A stretch of DNA of 5,477 nt, from NCBI GenBank assembly GCA_023145955.1, contig JAGLDA010000163.1, positions 1 to 5,477 on the forward strand, in the 5' to 3' direction. Source of the DNA: Bacteroidales bacterium (GTDB lineage: Bacteria; Bacteroidota; Bacteroidia; Bacteroidales; UBA1556). The position numbers were made by a program, and so were the translations under genes. Below, piece after piece: positions 1 through 5,389 of this stretch; the first letter of the stretch is position 1, and every line of letters starts with the position of its first letter. Below the pieces are notes generated by a model. The model did not search any database. It worked only from the letters and a program-made list of their open reading frames with translations, and was not told the origin of the DNA.

Positions 1-467
1 GATACAGCACTAATAATAAGCAACGGACCCACTGCTCTTGCTAGCTCACCGGCAACCATAAAATTGCTCATACCCTTACCAACCTGATCGCCAGAAACTT
101 TCCTCATAAGTACTGGTGCAGGTACATGAAAAAATGCTGAGCTAAAACCCATTATTAGTAACAAAAATAATAGTTGGAAATAGTTGTCAGCAAAGCCTAT
201 TAGACTCATTGATATTGCTGTAATAGCCGGAGTTAAAATAATAAAATATCGGATAATAACCTTATCAGCCATCCAACCAATAATTGGATTCATAAGAGAA
301 GGAATTCGCCCATACATAGTTAATGAGCCCGCTAGGAAATAATTTAAACCAATCTTTTCTATCAAAAGGGGAAGCAAAGGAGCCAAAAAAGACGAGTAAA
401 CATCGTGTACAAAATGAGCCATGGAGATATCAAATACTCTCCATTTATGATACTTAGGCTTTTCCAT
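1..467 (-). CDS. MFS transporter, fosmidomycin-resistance (Fsr)-like, 5' part only
   Basis: The first 155 residues of an inner-membrane drug/proton antiporter-type MFS protein, read from ATG at 467-465 and running off the window at position 1. Seen in the translation: residues 18-36 (AHFVHDVYSSFLAPLLPLL), an MFS motif-A-like loop NPIIGWMADK at 60-69, the segment MGFSSAFFH at 106-114, and GELARAVGPLL at 140-150. Recalled E. coli Fsr has matching segments in the same order (SHLLND..., QPVVGYWTDK, GTGSSVFHP, GSSLGPLL). About five hydrophobic segments fit the N-terminal half of a 12-helix protein of about 400 residues. Known Fsr exports fosmidomycin; the substrate here cannot be told. It follows the lipoprotein gene on the same strand after 107 nt, with its own possible promoter and palindrome. 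No strong Shine-Dalgarno precedes the ATG. The family call is firm; the subfamily is likely. Confidence 0.88.
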   Translation of the reverse strand, partial: MEKPKYHKWRVFDISMAHFVHDVYSSFLAPLLPLLIEKIGLNYFLAGSLTMYGRIPSLMNPIIGWMADKVIIRYFIILTPAITAISMSLIGFADNYFQLLFLLLIMGFSSAFFHVPAPVLMRKVSGDQVGKGMSNFMVAGELARAVGPLLIISAV

Positions 468-480
468 TATTCTATTTTAT

Positions 481-529
481 TGAAAGGCAAATGTAGATTA
501 ATTATCTACAGGCTTTGTATTTCCTTTCA
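481..529. repeat. Nested inverted repeat in the leader of the MFS gene (operator or hairpin)
   Basis: Three pairs of arms are nested here. The core is TGTAGAT (492-498) and ATCTACA (504-510), a perfect 7-bp dyad around a 5-nt centre. Outside it, CAAA (488-491) pairs with TTTG (514-517), and TGAAAGG (481-487) pairs with CCTTTCA (523-529). All 18 bases of the left arm are paired and contiguous; the right arm has bulges at 511-513 and 518-522. No T-run follows on the minus strand, so it is not a classical terminator. The core overlaps the candidate -7 element and suits a repressor operator. If transcribed, the whole could fold as an RNA stem ending 13 nt before the transporter start. The dyad is certain; its function is inferred. 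Confidence 0.6.
488..495 (-). promoter_or_regulatory. Possible -7 element of the MFS gene promoter
   Basis: Read on the minus strand these bases are TACATTTG, a perfect match to the Bacteroidetes -7 consensus TAnnTTTG, placed 20 nt before the transporter ATG. No TTG/TTTG box lies 19-21 nt further upstream, so only half the promoter is recognisable. The element overlaps one arm of a palindrome (492-510). An 8-mer with six fixed bases can occur by chance in AT-rich DNA. Confidence 0.4.
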
Positions 530-574
530 TCATAAATATAATATTAAATGTAAAAAAAAAGTAATTAAGATCAA

Positions 575-3151
575 CTATAACAGTCGTAAAAGATCGTTCC
601 CTACACCTATTTTATAACCTTCTTGCAAATAATATATATCTCCATTTGGTCTAGCAATCATAATCTTAGGGTAGGTTTCCGATTTTTGTTTTGTGGTAAT
701 ATTGAATAAATCATTGGGGTTACTATCTATTACCTTAAAGAACGTTCGGTATGGCAAATTAGGATAATTAGACACCTTGAATGTTGCCGACATATCTTTT
801 TTCTGAATGATAAAAACAATTGTACTATTCAGCTTCTCAAAATCATCCTTTATTTTTTGAATATCATTAAGAATATGTTTCGACGGCTCTTTATCAGGCC
901 TTATAAAGGCTATTACAATATTTGAAGATTCTTGTAAACTACATGCCTTTCTGTCTTTATAATCAAGAAACTCACTTAGAATATTACGATCAATATTGCC
1001 TTGCACCACATTTCTATTAGTATTTTCAGGAAAACGCAAGTCGATAATAGTATCGCTACTAATATTTAAAAACTTCATATCAACAAGTATTTTGCCCGAT
1101 GATAGTCTGTTTGAAGTTATTAGGCGATATAAACCATTTTTAAGCTTTATGTGTTTTATTTCGTCAATATTCTGGTATTCACCATATTTCAGAGTATTAA
1201 ATCTATTATCTTCAAATATTGCAATAGTAAAATGATGATAATACTGCGGTGTAAATTTTAAACCTGTGTCCACTACATTAAATTCAACATTAAACTTTTT
1301 ATAAATATCAGGTTTACCATCAAAAAACACATCAACCCACTTATCTTTATGCAGATATTGAGGCAATAAAGTACCTTTCTCCAGCCGCGAAGCAATACCA
1401 AAACTACGACATGCTGCAACAAAGAATATATTCCTAGACCGTTTATCCGATACTCCCAAATTATATACTCCTATTGGGGATATTGGTAAATTATAGGCTT
1501 GCCTTTCGTTATCAATCCTGATATTATTATCAATCCATATTTTAAGATTTTGAGGACTCTCAACAATCTTTGTCTTTAATTCATCTCGGATATTCTCATT
1601 AAAGAAGCTACGATATGGCAACAACATTTCGAGTTCAATACGAGGATTTAAAACATATTTTGAAAATATCTCCTCTGAAAACCGTTGAGCATAAGGAAAA
1701 GCATTCAGCAAATGGTCGTTAAGAATATCAGCCTTAGTATCTCGCAAATCCTTTTCTGCAATCTGACTTAGCAATACCTCCGCCCAAGGGTTAGTACTAT
1801 TAGTTTCTATAAAACTAATAATCTCACCATAGTTCCCTCTGCTTTTAGGAATAAATTTCCAAAACTTCTCGTCGTATTTACTTGTAAATTCTTCCTTCGA
1901 TATAAATGAAGTAACATAGGTATTTCGGATAGAATCTTCCCTTTGTAAAGCGATTTTATTGTTTTTTATTGCCTCATCAGATACATCAATTTTTAGTTTA
2001 TCAGATGCAGGTGGAGGCATAAGCTCCCAGTTTGTATCTTCAAACTTTGGGCTATCTAAAACTATTAAAGCCGTGTCTTCATATCCAATTATTACTTTTC
2101 TAAACCCATAATTAGTGCTATTATACACCCAAATTAACAGCTCTCCCATGCCAGTAGTTAAATAGGAAATTCCATTTTTATCAGATTCTTTTTTAGTAAT
2201 AGGATAGAACTCTGCATAATTATAAAGTTGGTATTCAATATTTGCGTTTTCAATAGAATTACCTTTATTATCAATCACTTGCACATATTGCTTAAATGTA
2301 TGGGCATAACGATCAACTACATTAATATCATCATATTGTGATGTTATTAAGTTCACCTCTTCGTTACCCTCATATTTACCAAATACCCTAGCATGTATTA
2401 GCATTGCACGACTTGCCGATTTACTAAACCATCCAAGGTTAAGAACAGGCGCCGGCTCACAAGCTCCAAGAAAATACCATTTACCATCAGCCCAAACTTC
2501 CACCCAGGCATGGTTATCGTCGGAATGAGCCCAACGAGGAGTATAAACTTGACGTGCAGGAATACAAACCGAACGTAATGCCGCAACTGCAAAAGTAGAT
2601 TCCTCGCCACAGCGACCAAAAGCAGTTTTAAGGGTTGCCAAAGGGGATGAAGTGCGGCTATCTGCTGGATGATATTCCACTTTTTCGTGGCACCAATGGT
2701 TTACCTCTAATGCTGCATCATACATAGTCATTCCTTTAATACGGTCTTTTAAAGCTTTATAAAATACGATACGAGCAGTATCCAAATTCTCATTATTTAC
2801 TCTATATGGCAATACAAAATGCTCATAAATATCGCTAGGAATTTTATTCGCCCAGCTAATTTCATTTTTAATTTTAATGGATGTTTTTACATGGTTTAGA
2901 AAGAAATTGCCATCATAATCGGCTAAATCGCTAAGAGGCATGAAAGAATATAGAAATTTTAGATAACTATCCTCTTCGGGGCTTAAGTTTCGTTTAAAAA
3001 TATCAAAAAGTGCAACATCTCTTTGCTTAGCAATCTCTTTTGTTGTATCAAATCTCGTATTAGAATTATTCTTCTTTTCATTACCTTGCTTGCATGAACT
3101 GATAGTTAGTATCAATATAATTATACTTATAAGTGAGGAAGTTCTTTTCAT
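575..3151 (-). CDS. Lipoprotein with active-looking and degenerate transglutaminase-like domains and a thioredoxin-like C-terminus
   Basis: An 858-residue protein starting MKRTSSLISI. A hydrophobic signal ends in lipobox ISSC (Cys20), so it should be lipid-anchored in the envelope. The N-terminal transglutaminase-like unit (about 110-235) has GRCGEES with catalytic Cys181 and DDNHAWVEVW with His214. The canonical Asp position (229) is Gly, and GACEP puts Glu232 nearby. A beta-sandwich-like stretch follows (about 280-365), then a helical linker. A second transglutaminase-like unit (about 511-613) has Lys570 and Asp603 in place of Cys and His. After another beta-rich part, residues 740-858 resemble a thioredoxin fold with YPK (cis-Pro-like) but no CxxC. 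Bacterial relatives are usually peptidases or amidases rather than cross-linkers; the substrate is unknown. It starts 3 nt after the cutC stop, so it is probably translated from the same mRNA. Family architecture is confident, activity is not. Confidence 0.9.
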   Translation of the reverse strand: MKRTSSLISIIILILTISSCKQGNEKKNNSNTRFDTTKEIAKQRDVALFDIFKRNLSPEEDSYLKFLYSFMPLSDLADYDGNFFLNHVKTSIKIKNEISWANKIPSDIYEHFVLPYRVNNENLDTARIVFYKALKDRIKGMTMYDAALEVNHWCHEKVEYHPADSRTSSPLATLKTAFGRCGEESTFAVAALRSVCIPARQVYTPRWAHSDDNHAWVEVWADGKWYFLGACEPAPVLNLGWFSKSASRAMLIHARVFGKYEGNEEVNLITSQYDDINVVDRYAHTFKQYVQVIDNKGNSIENANIEYQLYNYAEFYPITKKESDKNGISYLTTGMGELLIWVYNSTNYGFRKVIIGYEDTALIVLDSPKFEDTNWELMPPPASDKLKIDVSDEAIKNNKIALQREDSIRNTYVTSFISKEEFTSKYDEKFWKFIPKSRGNYGEIISFIETNSTNPWAEVLLSQIAEKDLRDTKADILNDHLLNAFPYAQRFSEEIFSKYVLNPRIELEMLLPYRSFFNENIRDELKTKIVESPQNLKIWIDNNIRIDNERQAYNLPISPIGVYNLGVSDKRSRNIFFVAACRSFGIASRLEKGTLLPQYLHKDKWVDVFFDGKPDIYKKFNVEFNVVDTGLKFTPQYYHHFTIAIFEDNRFNTLKYGEYQNIDEIKHIKLKNGLYRLITSNRLSSGKILVDMKFLNISSDTIIDLRFPENTNRNVVQGNIDRNILSEFLDYKDRKACSLQESSNIVIAFIRPDKEPSKHILNDIQKIKDDFEKLNSTIVFIIQKKDMSATFKVSNYPNLPYRTFFKVIDSNPNDLFNITTKQKSETYPKIMIARPNGDIYYLQEGYKIGVGNDLLRLL

Positions 3152-3154
3152 TAT

Positions 3155-3901
3155 CTAGTAGCGTTTTATTATTTCTTTCATTTTATATATCATCTCTTTA
3201 TTTACGGAAATCATACTGTATTCACCAATACTATTTTCACCTCCCATATAAATATTCCTATTATAATATTGCATTTTGCTTTCTATAAATATTTTTGCTG
3301 AGCTATGGTATTCATTTGCTTTAGTAGTATTAATAATTTTTTCGAGGTTGCTGTCATTGATCCCACTTCCAGGCATTATTTTAATATCGTTTCCAGCTAT
3401 AGATACTAGCTTTCTCAAATCATCGATTCCTTCCATTGCAGTATTTCTACCACCCGAACTAAGAACTCTATATACACCAAGTTTACTAAGTAACTCTATT
3501 GCCTTATGAGGGTTATTACACATATCAAAAGCTCGATGAAAAGTTACTTCCATCCCATCCGCCAAATCAATTATTTCTTTTGTTTTATCAATGTCAATAT
3601 CACCATTGGAAGTCAAAAAACCAATCACTATACCATTGGCTCCCATATTATTACAATAAACTACATCTTTCTTAATAATATCAAATTCGGTGTCAGAATA
3701 GAGAAAATCTCCTCCACGAGGTCTGATAATAATATTCGTAGGAATTTGAATAATATTTATAGCAAATTCTATTGCCGCAAAAGAAGGTGTAGTGCCACCC
3801 TCTGAATAATTATCACAAAACTCTATTCTATCGGCACCAGCTTTCTCAGCATCTATTGCGGAGGGAATACTATAACAGCATATCTCTAATTTTTTATTCA
3901 T
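3155..3901 (-). CDS. cutC: CutC family protein (copper homeostasis-type TIM barrel)
   Basis: A 248-residue protein, the same length as E. coli CutC as recalled, and collinear with it. Visible family signatures are LEICCYS (5-11), GADRIEFC (22-29), EGGTTPS (34-40), IRPRGGDFLYSD (59-70), VTFHRAFDMC (119-128), RVLSSGG (145-151), MPGSGI (176-181) and HSSA (199-202). The family folds as a TIM barrel and is cytoplasmic. It was named for copper tolerance, but its biochemical role is unsettled; in E. coli part of the copper phenotype was traced to an sRNA, MicL, made from the 3' end of the gene. No obvious CxxC or His/Met-rich copper site is seen here. The start ATG (3901-3899) gives the family N-terminus exactly. 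It is first in the minus-strand series, and its TAG stop is 3 nt from the lipoprotein ATG. No convincing promoter was found in 3902-4010. Confidence 0.95.
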   Translation of the reverse strand: MNKKLEICCYSIPSAIDAEKAGADRIEFCDNYSEGGTTPSFAAIEFAINIIQIPTNIIIRPRGGDFLYSDTEFDIIKKDVVYCNNMGANGIVIGFLTSNGDIDIDKTKEIIDLADGMEVTFHRAFDMCNNPHKAIELLSKLGVYRVLSSGGRNTAMEGIDDLRKLVSIAGNDIKIMPGSGINDSNLEKIINTTKANEYHSSAKIFIESKMQYYNRNIYMGGENSIGEYSMISVNKEMIYKMKEIIKRY

Positions 3902-4033
3902 TTCGTACTGTATATTTATATTTAGGAATAGCTAAAATACAATTTTTATTGCTTAAATAATATTGTTGTTTTAATTAAGAGCGATTGTTGGACTAAGGAT
4001 GCTAATTAACCATATATCTGCTATCATAGTAGC

Positions 4034-4162
4034 AATAATGAAACGATAATTAATAAAGAAGCACTAGCTTCACTAACCCTCATTATTGCCACAAGTAAGT
4101 CAGAGGAAACTGATATTGTAAAAGAATTTATATTAAGTACCTTTGCTCAATATATATTTTAA
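4034..4162 (+). pseudogene. Orphan 3' end of a second RhuM–Fic gene
   Basis: This frame translates to NNETIINKEALASLTLIIA and onward to a TAA at 4160-4162. It matches the C-terminal tail of the intact RhuM–Fic protein downstream (NETII.NEALASLTL.IATSKS.E.DIVK.FI.S): 27 of 34 residues are identical from 4037 on, ungapped by hand alignment to residues 289-322 of the intact protein. Homology is lost before about 4034, and an in-frame TAA at 4007 closes the frame, so the rest of the gene is gone. Many DNA differences are synonymous (ACG/ACC, GCA/GCC, GCT/GCC, CTA/TTA, TCA/AGT). That suggests a diverged paralog that was once under selection, not a recent copy of the neighbour. The last residues (TFAQYIF) differ from the intact tail. 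It has no start codon of its own and is probably not translated. Confidence 0.85.
4115..4145 (+). promoter_or_regulatory. Bacteroidetes-type promoter of the RhuM–Fic gene
   Basis: A -33 box ATTG (4115-4118; consensus TTTG) is followed by exactly 19 nt and then TACCTTTG (4138-4145), a perfect TAnnTTTG -7 element. Transcription would begin near 4150, giving a leader of about 26 nt before the GTG at 4176. The promoter lies inside the coding remnant of the upstream relic; the matching place in the intact gene's own tail (TAG and TATTCTGA) has neither box. The match to consensus and spacing is seen; activity is inferred. Confidence 0.65.
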
Positions 4163-4175
4163 ATCTGATATAAAG

Positions 4176-5168
4176 GTGGAAAGACAGAATAAAATTGAGA
4201 TATTTCAAAGTAAGGATAATCAAACGGAAATAAAAGTTCAGTTTGAAGAAGAAACTGTTTGGCTTACCCAGGCGCAAATGGCAGAACTGTTTGATAGAAA
4301 TAGAGTTGCTATTACTCAACATATTGGAAATATTTTCAAAGAAGGAGAGCTTGATAAAAATATGGTATGTAAGGATTTCTTACATACCACTCAACACGGT
4401 GCTATTAAAGGAAAAACACAAACTAAGAAAATAAAATATTATAATCTTGACGTAATAATATCAATTGGATATCGTGTTAAATCACAACAGGGTACCCAAT
4501 TTCGTCAATGGGCTACTCAACGTTTAAAAGATTATTTGGTTAAAGGATATACTATTAATGAGCAACGTTTAGAACAGAAACAACAAGAGGTATTACATCT
4601 TAAAACAGGAATTCAAATTCTTAGTCGTGCTATTGAAGCTCAAAACGAAACAAAAGGAAATGAAATACTAAATATCTTTGCAAATGGGTTGGAGCTATTA
4701 GATGACTATGACCATGAAACTTTAGATACCAAAGGTAATACCGAAAAAGATACTATTTTTCCTACTTACGATAATTATCTAAATTTTATTGAACAAATGT
4801 ATTCAGATTTTGAAAGTGATGTGTTTGCAAAACCTAAGGATAATAGTTTCCATAGTTCAATAAATCAAATAGCACAAACATTTGCTGGGCAGGAACTATA
4901 TCCAAGTATTCAAGAAAAAGCTGCAAACCTACTATACTTTATTGTGAAAAATCATTCCTTTGTTGATGGTAATAAACGTATTGCAGCTGCTTGCTTTCTT
5001 TATTTTTTGGATAAGAATAAAGCTCTTATAAATAAGAGTAATGAAACCATAATTAGCAATGAAGCCCTAGCCTCATTAACACTTTTTATTGCTACTAGCA
5101 AAAGTGATGAAGTAGATATAGTAAAACGATTTATAATAAGTATTCTGAATCGGAATTTGGAAAACTAA
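4176..5168 (+). CDS. RhuM family protein with C-terminal Fic/Doc domain
   Basis: A 330-residue protein from a GTG start (VERQNKIEIF). Residues 16-129 form a virulence RhuM-type domain: EETVWLTQAQMAELF with a helix-turn-helix-like stretch (30-54), NIFKEGELDKN, then YYNLDVIISIGYRV and TQFRQWATQRLKDYLVKGY. A likely coiled coil spans 123-158 (NEQRLEQKQQEV and on). The Fic/Doc domain (about 194-324) carries HSFVDGNKR at 260-268, i.e. HxFxDGNKR, with Lys267 where AMPylating Fic enzymes usually have Gly. Such enzymes modify proteins with nucleotide-derived groups; P1 Doc phosphorylates EF-Tu. The target here is unknown. No clear S/TxxxE(G/N) inhibitory motif and no adjacent antitoxin gene are seen. 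GTG at 4176 is preferred over TTG at 4143, which gives 341 residues but lies inside the -7 box and the relic's tail. AAAGGTGG overlaps the start. The domain call is firm; the role (toxin, defence or regulation) is open. Confidence 0.9.
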   Translation: MERQNKIEIFQSKDNQTEIKVQFEEETVWLTQAQMAELFDRNRVAITQHIGNIFKEGELDKNMVCKDFLHTTQHGAIKGKTQTKKIKYYNLDVIISIGYRVKSQQGTQFRQWATQRLKDYLVKGYTINEQRLEQKQQEVLHLKTGIQILSRAIEAQNETKGNEILNIFANGLELLDDYDHETLDTKGNTEKDTIFPTYDNYLNFIEQMYSDFESDVFAKPKDNSFHSSINQIAQTFAGQELYPSIQEKAANLLYFIVKNHSFVDGNKRIAAACFLYFLDKNKALINKSNETIISNEALASLTLFIATSKSDEVDIVKRFIISILNRNLEN

Positions 5169-5177
5169 TATTAGTTT
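5162..5177. repeat. 16-nt perfect palindrome over the RhuM–Fic stop codon
   Basis: AAACTAATATTAGTTT is its own reverse complement, with no spacer, and includes the TAA stop (5166-5168). It is AT-rich and no T-run follows, so it is a poor terminator. It could be a protein-binding site or a chance palindrome. Confidence 0.5.
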
Positions 5178-5205
5178 GGGAAAGAAACAAATACTCTCTA
5201 ATAGC

Positions 5206-5229
5206 AAAAAAGGTCCGTAATAACGGACC
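5206..5229 (-). terminator. Intrinsic terminator-like hairpin facing left
   Basis: GGTCCGT (5212-5218) and ACGGACC (5223-5229) form a perfect 7-bp GC-rich stem with a 4-nt loop. On the minus strand the stem is followed directly by six T (complement of 5206-5211), the classical intrinsic terminator layout. On the plus strand no T-run follows, so it suits a minus-strand transcript arriving from the right, although no gene on that side is seen. It might weakly protect the RhuM–Fic mRNA end. Confidence 0.55.
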
Positions 5230-5248
5230 AATCTCTCGGAAAACCCCA
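5207..5248 (+). repeat. Hairpin-bearing intergenic repeat, copy 1
   Basis: Ungapped alignment at an offset of 141 nt to 5348-5389 gives 35 of 42 identical bases by hand count. It contains the perfect hairpin at 5212-5229, then CGGAAAACC shared with copy 2. It partly overlaps the second dyad at 5236-5257. Confidence 0.65.
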
Positions 5249-5257
5249 TGTTTCCGA
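5236..5257. repeat. Second inverted repeat beside copy 1
   Basis: TCGGAAA (5236-5242) and TTTCCGA (5251-5257) form a perfect 7-bp dyad around ACCCCATG. The right arm continues as AGGCA; its reverse complement, TGCCTTCGGAAA, also occurs directly in copy 2 at 5372-5383. So the two copies share this arm in both orientations. Confidence 0.55.
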
Positions 5258-5306
5258 AGGCAAAAGAGAAATATCACGTATTTTAAATGTATAATTGTTT
5301 TTTTAT

Positions 5307-5314
5307 TATCTTTG
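5307..5314 (+). promoter_or_regulatory. Lone TAnnTTTG match, possible promoter for a gene beyond the window
   Basis: TATCTTTG is a perfect -7 consensus match, but no TTG box lies 19-21 nt upstream; the nearest TTG (5295) is only 9 nt away. With no gene visible downstream within the window, this may be chance. Confidence 0.2.
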
Positions 5315-5347
5315 GTTGCTTATAAAAAGTGAGCGTTTTTAGATTGC

Positions 5348-5389
5348 AAAATGGTCCGTAATAACGTACCATGCCTTCGGAAAACCACA
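5348..5389 (+). repeat. Hairpin-bearing intergenic repeat, copy 2
   Basis: Diverged copy of 5207-5248. The stem GGTCCGT (5353-5359) and ACGTACC (5364-5370) has one C/T mismatch caused by a G-to-T difference from copy 1, although the 4-nt loop AATA is identical. Flanking T and A extend the stem by one pair (5352 with 5371). On the minus strand it is followed by ATTTTGC, a weaker terminator-like tail than copy 1. Confidence 0.65.

Noticed and set aside
552..560. Nine-T run on the minus strand after the lipoprotein stop, as an intrinsic terminator
   Set aside because: No stable stem was found just before the run, so it is not called.
405..617. Plus-strand open frame of 70 codons opposite the MFS–lipoprotein gap
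   Set aside because: It overlaps the convincing MFS start and the lipoprotein end on the other strand, is low-complexity basic and hydrophobic, and resembles no protein.
996..1235. Plus-strand open frame inside the lipoprotein gene
   Set aside because: Antisense shadow of a long gene with clear domains; no recognisable product.
2398..2619. Minus-strand frame inside the transglutaminase-like region
   Set aside because: Shifted-frame shadow of the catalytic domain, which is intact in the main frame.
3276..3805. Two plus-strand open frames opposite cutC
   Set aside because: cutC is full length and matches its family throughout; these are antisense shadows.
3932..3939. TATTTTAG on the minus strand as the cutC -7 box
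   Set aside because: One mismatch in the TTTG part and no TTG box at the needed distance; indistinguishable from chance in AT-rich DNA.
4128..4434. Short frames on both strands around the RhuM–Fic N-terminus
   Set aside because: Both overlap the well-supported RhuM domain in other frames and show no family features.
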